64,000 bases of DNA from Gammaproteobacteria bacterium UBA2675 (lineage in GTDB: Bacteria > Pseudomonadota > Gammaproteobacteria > Pseudomonadales > Pseudohongiellaceae), in assembly GCA_002354805.1 (NCBI GenBank), contig DEMH01000015.1, forward strand, positions 287,464 to 351,463. The letters run 5' to 3'. A program made the position numbers and the translations under genes. The notes under the pieces are model-generated. The model did no database searches and was not told where the DNA came from. It was given only the letters and a program-made list of their open reading frames with translations. Below are positions 26,152-35,116 of the stretch, one piece after another; the stretch's first letter is position 1, and each line of letters opens with the position of its first letter.

Positions 26152-28995
26152 ATGCATGACAGCATAATGGAGTTGATGTGGAGCACTGGCCATTTATCCG
26201 GTGGCAATGCTGAGTATGTCGAACAGCTTTATGATCAATACCTGAAAGATCCTGAACAGGTCCCTGCCGAGTGGCGCAGTTATTTCGACTCGCTGCCCCG
26301 GATAGCAGAGCAGTCGCCTGCCGATGTATCACATCGTGAGATTCAGGCCTACTTCAAACGGCTGGGCAAAACCAGTCGCTTCATGCCGGTACTGAGCAAC
26401 GATGTTGTTGTAAATTCCGAACATGAAAACAAACAGGTTCAGGTACTGCACCTGATCAGCTCCTACCGCGTCCGTGGTCACCAGAAAGCGGCGCTTGACC
26501 CCCTGTCACTGATGCATCGCGAACGCGTGCCAGACCTGGAGCTCGACTTTCACAATCTTTCACCCGCTGATTACTCCACAGTCTTTCAGACCGGCTCTCT
26601 GCATATCAATCGCGACACCGCCTCACTGCGCGAAATTGTTGAAGCGCTGGAGAATATTTACTGCGGGTCTATCGGCTATGAGTTCATGCATATTGTCGAT
26701 CTTGCGCAGAAGCAGTGGATTCAAAAACGCATTGAACCCAAACTCGGCAATCCGGGTTTCCCCAATGAAGTAAAGCGACACCTGCTGGAGCGACTCAGCG
26801 CAGCTGAGGGCCTTGAAAAGCATCTGGACTCCAAGTACCCGGGCACGAAACGCTTTGGCCTTGAAGGCGGCGAAAGCCTGATTCCGCTGGTCGATGAACT
26901 GATTCAGCGTGCCGGCAGCTACGGCGTCAAGGAAGTTGTCATCGGCATGGCTCACCGTGGCCGCCTGAATATGCTGGTGAACATTCTAGGCAAGAACCCG
27001 GCTGACCTGTTCAGTGAGTTCGAAGGCCGCGCCAAGTACAAGAGCTCAGGCGATGTAAAATACCATCAGGGCTTTTCGTCCAACATCATGACGCCTGGCG
27101 GCGAAGTGCATCTGGCAATGGCATTTAACCCTTCGCACCTGGAAATTGTTTCTCCGGTTATCGAAGGCTCCGTTCGTGCCCGTCAGGACCGACGCAAAGA
27201 CAATCTGGGCCACGCTGTAATTCCGCTCAGCATCCACGGTGATGCAGCTTTTGCAGGCCAGGGTGTGGTCATGGAAACTTTCCAGATGTCCAAGACCCGG
27301 GCATATGGTACAGGTGGCACGGTACATATCATCATCAACAACCAGGTGGGCTTCACCACAAGCCGCCAGGACGATGCCCGCTCAACAGAGTATTGTACCG
27401 ATGTAGCCAAAATGGTTCAGGCGCCAATCTTCCACGTTAATGCGGATGATCCTGAGGCGGTGCTGTTCGTCACTCAGCTGGCACTTGATTTCCGTTATGA
27501 GTTCAAAAAGGATGTGGTCATCGATCTGGTCTGTTATCGTCGTCGCGGCCATAACGAAACAGACGAGCCCTCGTCAACTCAGCCACTGATGTATCACAAG
27601 ATTCGCAAGCACCAGACTACGCGCGCGCTGTATGCAGAACGTCTTATCAGTGACAAGCTGGTGACCGAGAAAGAAGTCGACGAGCTCAATGCATCGTACC
27701 GTAATGCACTGGACACCGGCGAACACGTAGTGAAGAGCCTTGTAAAAGAGCCCAACGTCGAAATGTTCGTCGACTGGAACCCTTACCTGGGTCACACCTG
27801 GACGCCGCATTTTAATACCAGCATCAAGCTTGAGTCGCTGGAAGCACTGGCACGCAAGATTACCAGTCTGCCTGAAAATCTGAATCTGCACCGTCAGGTA
27901 CAGAAAATCGTCGACGACCGCAGCAAGATGGCTTCCGGCGAGATCCCGGTTGACTGGGGTTTTGCTGAGACACTGGCATACGCCAGCATTCTCACGACCG
28001 GCAATCGGGTCCGAATTACCGGGCAGGATGTTGGACGTGGCACCTTCTCGCATCGCCATGCGGTACTGCGTGATCAGAACACCGAAGAAGAGTACATTCC
28101 GCTTCGCAGCCTGGTTGCAGACCCCAAGATGTTCTGTATCTACGACTCACTGCTGTCCGAAGAAGCTGTGCTGGCTTTTGAGTACGGTTACGCGACGACC
28201 ACCCCTAATGCGCTGGTTGTCTGGGAAGCCCAGTTTGGCGACTTTGCGAACTCGGCGCAGGTTGTTATCGACCAGTTCATTACCAGTGGCGAGCACAAGT
28301 GGCAGCGCCTGTGCGGCCTGACCATGCTGTTGCCGCACGGCTACGAAGGACAGGGCCCTGAGCATTCATCAGCTCGTCTGGAACGCTTCCTGCAACTTTG
28401 TGCGGAACACAATATCCAGGTCTGCCTGCCGACCACCTCAGCCCAGGTCTTCCACATGCTGAGACGTCAGGTCCTGTGTCCGCTGCGCAAGCCATTGATT
28501 GTGATGTCGCCCAAGAGTCTGTTGCGTCACAAAGAAACCACAGCAACGCTTGAAGAGCTGGCAAACGGCAGCTTCCAGGTAGTCATCGGTGAAACCGACG
28601 AAGATATCAAGCCTGACAACGTTGAGCGCGTAATACTCTGCTCCGGCAAAGTTTACTACGACCTGCGAGCAGAGCGTCGCAAGCGTGAATTGACCAATAT
28701 CGCAATCATCCGTCTCGAACAGCTTTACCCGTTCCCGGAAGATGATCTGCGCGCCGAAATGAAAAAGTACGAGAACGTTAGCGATGTTGTCTGGTGTCAG
28801 GAGGAGCCCATGAACCAGGGAGCCTGGTACTCCAGCCAGCACCACATGCGTAATGTCATACAGTCTCTTGGCTCGTCTGTGTCATTGCGCTATGCAGGCC
28901 GTGAGGCATCGGCAGCGGCTGCAGCCGGTTATCCAGAATTGCACATGCAACAGCTCAATGCATTTCTGGAGCAAGCACTGGGACCAAAGGAATAA
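26152..28995 (+). CDS. sucA: 2-Oxoglutarate dehydrogenase E1
   Basis: This thiamine-diphosphate E1 decarboxylates 2-oxoglutarate and loads the succinyl group on SucB. I start at the ATG at 26152 after GGGAAG, giving 947 residues; E. coli has 933. The N-terminal STGHLSGGNAEYVEQLYDQY helix, VIGMAHRGRLNMLVN, HGDAAFAGQGVVMETFQMS and the ThDP segment GHNETDEPS are intact. So is the transketolase-like HGYEGQGPEHSSARLERFLQ. The 89-base gap after sdhB holds a GC-rich imperfect hairpin but no T tract, so read-through is expected. Confidence 0.97.
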   Translation: MHDSIMELMWSTGHLSGGNAEYVEQLYDQYLKDPEQVPAEWRSYFDSLPRIAEQSPADVSHREIQAYFKRLGKTSRFMPVLSNDVVVNSEHENKQVQVLHLISSYRVRGHQKAALDPLSLMHRERVPDLELDFHNLSPADYSTVFQTGSLHINRDTASLREIVEALENIYCGSIGYEFMHIVDLAQKQWIQKRIEPKLGNPGFPNEVKRHLLERLSAAEGLEKHLDSKYPGTKRFGLEGGESLIPLVDELIQRAGSYGVKEVVIGMAHRGRLNMLVNILGKNPADLFSEFEGRAKYKSSGDVKYHQGFSSNIMTPGGEVHLAMAFNPSHLEIVSPVIEGSVRARQDRRKDNLGHAVIPLSIHGDAAFAGQGVVMETFQMSKTRAYGTGGTVHIIINNQVGFTTSRQDDARSTEYCTDVAKMVQAPIFHVNADDPEAVLFVTQLALDFRYEFKKDVVIDLVCYRRRGHNETDEPSSTQPLMYHKIRKHQTTRALYAERLISDKLVTEKEVDELNASYRNALDTGEHVVKSLVKEPNVEMFVDWNPYLGHTWTPHFNTSIKLESLEALARKITSLPENLNLHRQVQKIVDDRSKMASGEIPVDWGFAETLAYASILTTGNRVRITGQDVGRGTFSHRHAVLRDQNTEEEYIPLRSLVADPKMFCIYDSLLSEEAVLAFEYGYATTTPNALVVWEAQFGDFANSAQVVIDQFITSGEHKWQRLCGLTMLLPHGYEGQGPEHSSARLERFLQLCAEHNIQVCLPTTSAQVFHMLRRQVLCPLRKPLIVMSPKSLLRHKETTATLEELANGSFQVVIGETDEDIKPDNVERVILCSGKVYYDLRAERRKRELTNIAIIRLEQLYPFPEDDLRAEMKKYENVSDVVWCQEEPMNQGAWYSSQHHMRNVIQSLGSSVSLRYAGREASAAAAAGYPELHMQQLNAFLEQALGPKE

Positions 28996-29040
28996 CTTTT
29001 AAACAAATAGTGATGACACCGAACAGTGTAAGGAATCAAC

Positions 29041-30294
29041 ATGTCTATTGAGATCAAAGCACCGCAACTGCCCGAATCCGTGCCAGACGGCACCATTGCA
29101 AGCTGGCACAAGAAAGTCGGTGATGCTGTCAAACGTGACGAGCTGCTGGTCGACATCGAGACTGACAAAGTCGTAATCGAAGTCGTGGCACCAGCTGATG
29201 GCGTCCTGGAAAAAATCATCAAGGACTCTGGCGATACTATCGTCAGCAATGAAATCATCGCCACGATCAAGGAAGGCGCGGCTGCTGATGACAAGTCCTC
29301 AAGTGCAGACAGCAAGTCATCAGACAAGTCGTCTGACAAAAAATCAGAATCGGCATCTGAGGCCAAATCTGACGATAAACAGGATGGCGAAACGCCTGCC
29401 CTGAGTCCGGCTGCCAAGAAACTTGCCGAAGAGCACGGCCTGAAAGCTGGTCAGATCAGCGGTACTGGCAAAGATGGTCGAATTACCAAAGAAGATGTGC
29501 TGAACGCGATCGAGAAGGGAGACAAACAGTCGAGCTCCAGTTCCGAGTCAAGCAGCAAGGCTGCTGCACCGACTACCGATGGCTCATCTGGCCGCGTTGA
29601 AGAGCGTGTACCCATGAGCCGCCTGCGCGCCAAAGTGGCGGAGCGTCTGCTACAGGCATCGCAGTCCACTGCCATGTTGACCACCTTCAATGAGGTCAAT
29701 ATGAAGCCGGTTATGGACCTGCGCTCGCGCTACAAAGACCAGTTTGAGAAAGCGCATGATGGTGTGCGTCTCGGCTTCATGTCCTTCTTCGTGCGTGCCA
29801 GTGTGGAAGCGCTGAAGCGTTACCCCGCCGTCAATGCCTCCATCGATGGCAACGACATCGTATATCACGGTTACCAGGACATCGGCGTTGCAGTTTCGTC
29901 TCCGCGCGGACTGGTAGTTCCGGTGCTGCGCAACGCAGACCACATGGGTCTGGCACAAGTCGAGGCAAAAATCCGTGAGTTTGGTAACAAGGCGCAGGAC
30001 GGCAAGCTGTCCATCGACGAAATGACTGGCGGTACATTCACCATCTCCAACGGTGGTGTTTTTGGTTCGCTGCTGTCGACTCCGATCCTGAACCCACCAC
30101 AAACTGCGATTCTGGGCATGCACAAGATCCAGGAGCGCCCGATGGCTGTGAACGGCAAGGTCGAGATTCTGCCGATGATGTACCTGGCACTTTCTTACGA
30201 CCACCGAATGATAGATGGTAAAGAAGCAGTGCAGTTCCTGGTGACCATCAAGGAATTGCTGGAAGATCCAGCACGCATTTTGCTGGAGATCTGA
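29041..30294 (+). CDS. sucB: 2-Oxoglutarate dehydrogenase E2 (dihydrolipoyl succinyltransferase)
   Basis: The core of the complex has 417 residues. A single lipoyl domain has K43 in DIETDKVVIEV. A Ser/Lys/Asp-rich flexible linker follows at about 80-115, then the peripheral subunit-binding domain (LSPAAKKLAEEHGL...GRITKEDVL). A second Ser-rich linker leads to the catalytic domain with SYDHRMIDGKEAV. It starts 45 bases after sucA with AAGGAAT. Confidence 0.97.
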   Translation: MSIEIKAPQLPESVPDGTIASWHKKVGDAVKRDELLVDIETDKVVIEVVAPADGVLEKIIKDSGDTIVSNEIIATIKEGAAADDKSSSADSKSSDKSSDKKSESASEAKSDDKQDGETPALSPAAKKLAEEHGLKAGQISGTGKDGRITKEDVLNAIEKGDKQSSSSSESSSKAAAPTTDGSSGRVEERVPMSRLRAKVAERLLQASQSTAMLTTFNEVNMKPVMDLRSRYKDQFEKAHDGVRLGFMSFFVRASVEALKRYPAVNASIDGNDIVYHGYQDIGVAVSSPRGLVVPVLRNADHMGLAQVEAKIREFGNKAQDGKLSIDEMTGGTFTISNGGVFGSLLSTPILNPPQTAILGMHKIQERPMAVNGKVEILPMMYLALSYDHRMIDGKEAVQFLVTIKELLEDPARILLEI

Positions 30295-30336
30295 TAGCCA
30301 GGTTTAAACGGAGCAATGACTCCAGACCGTACCAAG

Positions 30337-30369
30337 ATGAGCCACAGCCACAACTACGCTGTGGCTCAT
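30337..30369 (+). terminator. Hairpin between sucB and lpd
   Basis: A perfect 12-bp stem, ATGAGCCACAGC (30337-30348) with GCTGTGGCTCAT (30358-30369), is followed by GCTTTT. It could be a leaky terminator or an RNA-processing/stability element that sets lpd-sucCD expression apart from sdh-sucAB. The T tract is short, so attenuation fits better than full termination. Confidence 0.55.
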
Positions 30370-30416
30370 GCTTTTAACGAGACTGTAATCGAGAGTGACT
30401 CTGGGCAGGGAATATT

Positions 30417-31868
30417 ATGAGTAAAAAATATGATGTAGTGGTTATCGGAGCGGGACCTGCAGGGTACGTTGCGGCCATCCGAAGCGCGCAGCTTGGTTTA
30501 AAAACCGCTTGCGTGGAGAAATGGCACGATGACAAAAACGATGCCGTTTATGGCGGTACCTGCCTGAACGTAGGCTGTATCCCATCCAAGGCATTGCTTG
30601 ACTCATCACACAAATATGCCGAAGCCAAAAAAGACTTTGAAGTACATGGCATCAAGGTCAGCAAAGTGGACATTGACGTGCCCGCCATGATCGAGCGCAA
30701 AGCCAAAATCGTGAAACAGCTGACTCAGGGCGTGCGTGGCCTGTTCATGGCCAACAAGGTCGATGGTATACAGGGCACGGGCAAACTGCTGAAAGGCAAA
30801 AAGGTTGAAGTGACCGCTGCTGACGGCAGTACTCAGACACTGGAGGCCGACAACGTAATTCTGGCGGCCGGTTCACAGCCAATTGACATCCCGCCAGCCC
30901 CGGTTGATGACGAAGTCATTGTGAACTCCACCGGTGCCCTGGAGTTTCAGTCCGTACCAAAACGCCTTGGTGTCATTGGCGCTGGGGTGATCGGCCTGGA
31001 ACTGGGTAGTGTCTGGTCGCGACTGGGTTCCGAGGTGGTTGTTTTCGAAGCACTCGAAACCTTTTTGCCAGCCGTAGATGAACAGGTTGCCAAGGAAGCC
31101 AAAAAGGTCTTCGAGAAGCAGGGTCTGGATATCAAGCTCGGCGCCAAAGTGGCCAGCACCAAAGTATCTGGCAAGGGCAAGAACAAGACGGTCAAGGTTA
31201 CCTACAACAATGCTGATGGCGAACAGGAAGCAGAGTTCGACAAACTGATTGTTGCCGTCGGCCGCAAACCTTACAGCAAAGGCCTGCTGGCTGACGATTG
31301 CGGCGTTGAAATTGACGACCGCGGATTTGTCAAAGTAGACGAGACCTGTGCGACATCTGTACCCGGTGTTTATGCCACTGGCGACCTGGTGCGTGGCCCA
31401 ATGCTGGCACACAAAGGTTCTGAAGAAGGTGTGATGGTTGCAGAGCGTATCGCCGGCAAGAAAACCCAGGTGAACTACGACCTGGTGCCATTTGTCATTT
31501 ATACCCACCCTGAAATTGCGTGGGTTGGTAAAACCGAACAGCAGCTGAAGGAAGAGGGCGTTGAATACAATGTCGGCACGTTCCCGTTCAGCATCAACGG
31601 CCGTGCCATGGCTGCCAATGAGTCTGCGGGTCTGGTCAAGCTGATTGCCCACGCCAAAACGGACCGCGTTCTCGGTGCCCACATCATTGGCCCGAGCGCC
31701 GCTGATCTGGTTCAGCAGGTTGCCATCGCAATGGAGTTCAGTGCCAGTGCGGAAGACCTTGGCCTGACCATGTTTTCACACCCGACATTGTCGGAAGCAG
31801 TACACGAAGCAGCGCTGGCTGTCGGTGGACACGCCATTCATGCTGCCAACAAACGCAAGCGCAGTTGA
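30417..31868 (+). CDS. lpd: Dihydrolipoyl dehydrogenase (E3)
   Basis: It reoxidises the lipoyl arm of SucB with FAD and NAD. The 483 residues have FAD site GAGPAG, redox disulfide GGTCLNVGCIPSKALL, NAD site IGAGVIGLELGSVW and the C-terminal His-Glu pair in FSHPTLSEAVHEAAL. It follows the sucB hairpin and precedes sucC by 33 bases. The same E3 could serve other 2-oxoacid complexes elsewhere in the genome. Confidence 0.97.
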   Translation: MSKKYDVVVIGAGPAGYVAAIRSAQLGLKTACVEKWHDDKNDAVYGGTCLNVGCIPSKALLDSSHKYAEAKKDFEVHGIKVSKVDIDVPAMIERKAKIVKQLTQGVRGLFMANKVDGIQGTGKLLKGKKVEVTAADGSTQTLEADNVILAAGSQPIDIPPAPVDDEVIVNSTGALEFQSVPKRLGVIGAGVIGLELGSVWSRLGSEVVVFEALETFLPAVDEQVAKEAKKVFEKQGLDIKLGAKVASTKVSGKGKNKTVKVTYNNADGEQEAEFDKLIVAVGRKPYSKGLLADDCGVEIDDRGFVKVDETCATSVPGVYATGDLVRGPMLAHKGSEEGVMVAERIAGKKTQVNYDLVPFVIYTHPEIAWVGKTEQQLKEEGVEYNVGTFPFSINGRAMAANESAGLVKLIAHAKTDRVLGAHIIGPSAADLVQQVAIAMEFSASAEDLGLTMFSHPTLSEAVHEAALAVGGHAIHAANKRKRS

Positions 31869-31901
31869 TTCATGCGCGTTTGACTATAGAGGACCAATAG
31901 A

Positions 31902-33068
31902 ATGAATCTACACGAGTATCAAGGAAAGCAGCTTTTTGCGGAATACGGTCTGCCTGTTTCCAAGGGCTTCGCCGTTGACACAGCAGATGCTGCCGCAGAA
32001 GCCTGCGACAAAATTGGCGGTGACATGTGGGTGGTAAAGGCCCAGGTGCACGCCGGCGGTCGTGGTAAGGCCGGTGGAGTAAAACTGGTAAAGAGCCGCG
32101 ATGACGCTAAAGCATTCGCCGAGCAGTGGCTGGGTAAACGTCTGGTCACTTACCAGACAGATGCAAACGGCCAGCCTGTCAGCAAGATTCTGGTTGAATC
32201 CTGCACCGATATCGACAAAGAGCTGTACCTCGGTGCCGTCGTCGACAGAGCGTCACGTCGCATTGTATTTATGGCATCCACTGAGGGTGGTGTTGAAATC
32301 GAGAAGGTTGCTCACGAAACGCCAGAGAAGATCATTAAGGCAACAATTGATCCTCTCGTTGGCCCCATGCCGTTCCAGGGTCGTGAACTTGCCTTCAAAC
32401 TGGGGCTGACAGGTGATCAGATCAAGCAGTTCACCAAGATCTTCATGGGCCTCGGTCAGTTGTTTAAAGACTACGACCTGGCACTGCTCGAGATCAACCC
32501 GCTGGTTATCAAAACTGATGGAAATCTGCACTGCCTCGATGCCAAGATCAATATCGATGGCAACGCCATGTATCGTCAGCCAAAACTGCGCGAAATGCAT
32601 GACCCTTCTCAGGACGATCCACGTGAAGCGCATGCTGCGAGCCACGAGCTGAATTACGTTGCGCTGGACGGCAATATCGGCTGCATGGTCAACGGTGCCG
32701 GCCTTGCAATGGGTACCATGGACATCGTGAATCTGCACGGCGGCAAGCCTGCCAACTTCCTGGATGTGGGCGGTGGCGCAACCAAAGAGCGTGTTTCCGA
32801 AGCATTCAAAATCATCCTTTCTGACGATAATGTCAAAGCCGTTCTGGTAAACATTTTTGGCGGTATCGTGCGCTGCGACATGATCGCGGAAGGCATCATC
32901 GGCGCGGTCAAGGAAGTAGGCGTCAAGGTGCCGGTTGTGGTTCGACTGGAAGGTAATAATGCGGACGTCGGCGCCAAGGTGCTGAAGGATAGCGGACTGA
33001 ATATTATCGCGGCGAAAAGTCTGACCGATGCTGCCCAACAGGTAGTCAAGGCCGCGGAGGGTAAATAA
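31902..33068 (+). CDS. sucC: Succinyl-CoA synthetase beta subunit
   Basis: This 388-residue ATP-grasp subunit makes ATP or GTP from succinyl-CoA. It has the N-terminal NLHEYQGKQLFAEYGLPV, nucleotide-binding KAQVHAGGRGKAGGVKL, metal site LLEINPLV and power-helix region NIFGGIVRCDMIAEGI. The stop overlaps the sucD ATG by one base. Confidence 0.98.
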   Translation: MNLHEYQGKQLFAEYGLPVSKGFAVDTADAAAEACDKIGGDMWVVKAQVHAGGRGKAGGVKLVKSRDDAKAFAEQWLGKRLVTYQTDANGQPVSKILVESCTDIDKELYLGAVVDRASRRIVFMASTEGGVEIEKVAHETPEKIIKATIDPLVGPMPFQGRELAFKLGLTGDQIKQFTKIFMGLGQLFKDYDLALLEINPLVIKTDGNLHCLDAKINIDGNAMYRQPKLREMHDPSQDDPREAHAASHELNYVALDGNIGCMVNGAGLAMGTMDIVNLHGGKPANFLDVGGGATKERVSEAFKIILSDDNVKAVLVNIFGGIVRCDMIAEGIIGAVKEVGVKVPVVVRLEGNNADVGAKVLKDSGLNIIAAKSLTDAAQQVVKAAEGK

Positions 33069-33940
33069 TGAGCATTCTGATTAACAAAGATACCAAAGTC
33101 ATTTGCCAGGGCTTCACTGGCTCACAGGGTACCTTCCATTCCGAGCAGGCGATTGCCTACGGCACTAAAATGGTAGGTGGCGTCACACCAGGCAAGGGTG
33201 GCAGCACTCATCTGGGCCTGCCGGTATTCAATACTGTGCAGGAAGCGATTGATGCAACAGGCGCCGACGCCAGTGTGATCTACGTTCCGGCTCCTTTCTG
33301 TAAGGATTCCATCCTTGAAGCCGCCAACGCGGGCATCAAGCTGATCGTCTGTATTACGGAAGGCATTCCGACGCTAGACATGCTCGATGTTAAAGTACGC
33401 TGCGATGAGCTGGGTGTGCGTCTGATTGGCCCTAACTGTCCCGGCGTCATTACCCCCGGCGAATGCAAGATCGGCATCATGCCCGGTCACATCCACAAAC
33501 CGGGTAAAGTCGGTATCGTTTCACGCTCCGGCACCCTGACATATGAAGCTGTCAAACAGACTACTGACCATGGGTTTGGCCAGTCTTCCTGCGTAGGAAT
33601 CGGTGGCGACCCGATCCCAGGCTCCAACTTTATCGACATCCTGGCCATGTTCGAGAAAGATCCAGCGACCGAAGCTATCGTGATGATCGGTGAGATTGGC
33701 GGTAGTGCAGAAGAGGAAGCTGCTGCCTATATCAAAGCCAACGTCACCAAGCCGGTGGTTTCCTACATTGCTGGTGTGACCGCCCCCCCCGGAAAGCGCA
33801 TGGGCCACGCCGGTGCCATTATCTCCGGTGGCAAGGGCACGGCTGACGAGAAATTTGCCGCTCTGCAGGATGCAGGCGTTAAAACTGTCCGCAGTCTGGC
33901 CGATATCGGTGATGCACTGAAGGAAGTAACAGGCTGGTAA
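33068..33940 (+). CDS. sucD: Succinyl-CoA synthetase alpha subunit
   Basis: The 290-residue CoA-binding subunit carries the phosphorylated active-site His in MGHAGAIISGGKGTA. The N-terminal Rossmann segment is CQGFTGSQGTFHSEQAI, and the CoA site follows with VYVPAPFCKDSI-type residues. It ends the TCA operon. A run of eight C at 33783-33790 encodes the normal TAPPGKR, so it is not a frameshift. Confidence 0.98.
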   Translation: MSILINKDTKVICQGFTGSQGTFHSEQAIAYGTKMVGGVTPGKGGSTHLGLPVFNTVQEAIDATGADASVIYVPAPFCKDSILEAANAGIKLIVCITEGIPTLDMLDVKVRCDELGVRLIGPNCPGVITPGECKIGIMPGHIHKPGKVGIVSRSGTLTYEAVKQTTDHGFGQSSCVGIGGDPIPGSNFIDILAMFEKDPATEAIVMIGEIGGSAEEEAAAYIKANVTKPVVSYIAGVTAPPGKRMGHAGAIISGGKGTADEKFAALQDAGVKTVRSLADIGDALKEVTGW

Positions 33941-33953
33941 GTGACGAGTGCAC

Positions 33954-33984
33954 GGTTCATGTGCGTATTTTGCGCGCATGAACC
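33954..33984 (+). terminator. Hairpin after sucD
   Basis: A long stem, GGTTCATG with CATGAACC extended by TGCG/CGCG, lies 13 bases past the sucD stop. It has no T tract, so it may act as a 3' stabiliser or a factor-dependent terminator of the sdh-suc transcript. Confidence 0.5.
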
Positions 33985-34328
33985 ATCAGTGCGCACGATA
34001 CCGCGTGAACCGAAAAAATTCTCATTTGAGAGGTTCAAAAATTCAAACGGGTTGTGTTAGTCTTGACGACATAATTCGGCAGGGAGCTCTGAATTTACGG
34101 TAAGTTGCAGGATCTGGATCACATCTGTTACGCAATTCTACAATCATTTAATGAGTGTGTAGATTCGTAACTGTTTGGCCCGATAATTGCTCGTCTTTAC
34201 CGGTTTAAAGGATTGCTGTTTAGAAGATCGTTGTTTGGATGGTAAACCCTTACCCGGAAAAGCACGATAGATAAGAAGTCACATCCGGTGTTGCAATCGG
34301 AGTGTTTAATACAATAACAGGATGGCAC
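33985..34328 (+). promoter_or_regulatory. Leader/promoter region of the TonB2 operon
   Basis: This is an AT-rich non-coding stretch of 344 bases. It contains small inverted repeats (CTCA-TT-TGAG at 34021-34030 and GGTAA-ACCC-TTACC at 34241-34254). I find no convincing -35/-10 pair and no Fur-box match, although iron control would be expected for such an operon. A TACAAT -10-like box is at 34310-34315. Confidence 0.35.
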
Positions 34329-35111
34329 ATGAAAAACCGTCGATTATATTCAAAGGTTCTGGCACCACTGGCCTCGCTGCTGGTGATCGGAACAGCCCTC
34401 GCTCAGGACGTTGATACCAGCGCCATTGAGCAGGCTCAGAGTGTTGTAGGTGAGACTAACAGTGCGGCAGCTGAGTCTCAGGAACGAATCAACCGTCTGT
34501 CGAACTCGGCCAGTTCTCTGTTCGAAGAATTCAAAACGGAAAGTGATAACCTGGAAGCTCTGCTGGTCTTGAATGCCAACTGGCGTCGACAGATAGCGAT
34601 CCAGGAAGACCAACTGGAGACAATCTCCGAGTCCATCGCCGAAGTGCGTAATGTGACCCAGGAACTGCCTCTGCTGATGAGCCGCATGATCGCAAGTATC
34701 GAGCAGTTCATCGAATTGGACATCCCCTTCCACCTGGAACAGCGCCGCGCCCGGATACAGTTCGTCCGCGATGCAATCGATGATCCAAACGTCTCTACCG
34801 CCGAGCGCTTCCGTCAGATCCTGGTGCTGTATCAGACAGAAAACGCGTATGGACGCACCCACGAAACCTATTCTGCCACTCTCGACCTGGATGGCGTCCC
34901 AACTGACGTTGACATGTTGCGTGTTGGTCGAATTGCACTGACCTATCAAACCAAGGACCGCACCCGCACAGGGGCGTGGGACTCAGAGTCACGTCAGTGG
35001 GTAACGCTGGAAGATGGCGCGTACCGCAATGCCATCCGTGACGCAATCAACGTCTCTAGCGGCCTGATTGCGCCAGAAATTTTTGAATTACCAATCGTTG
35101 CGCCGGAGTAA
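34329..35111 (+). CDS. DUF3450 exported coiled-coil protein of the TonB2 operon
   Basis: I use the ATG at 34329 (AGGATG upstream), giving 260 residues. A GTG at 34302 would lengthen an already complete signal peptide. The signal peptide (about 1-26, ending ALA) leads to long heptad-like helices around residues 30-130, then a beta-rich tail. DUF3450 proteins head TtpC-type TonB operons. Their role is not settled, but location and coiled coil suggest a periplasmic partner of TtpC. It is the first gene of six on one strand. Confidence 0.85.
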   Translation: MKNRRLYSKVLAPLASLLVIGTALAQDVDTSAIEQAQSVVGETNSAAAESQERINRLSNSASSLFEEFKTESDNLEALLVLNANWRRQIAIQEDQLETISESIAEVRNVTQELPLLMSRMIASIEQFIELDIPFHLEQRRARIQFVRDAIDDPNVSTAERFRQILVLYQTENAYGRTHETYSATLDLDGVPTDVDMLRVGRIALTYQTKDRTRTGAWDSESRQWVTLEDGAYRNAIRDAINVSSGLIAPEIFELPIVAPE

Positions 35112-35116
35112 GCACA

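Noticed and set aside
25493..26332. 279-codon minus-strand frame
   Set aside because: Antisense to sdhB and the sucA start; no motifs.
33783..33790. Run of eight C in sucD as a possible frameshift
   Set aside because: The frame continues through the conserved APPGKRMGHAGAI segment, so the run is genuine coding sequence.
34019..34032. TTCTCATTTGAGAG as a Fur box
   Set aside because: It is an inverted repeat but matches the GATAAT-type Fur consensus poorly.
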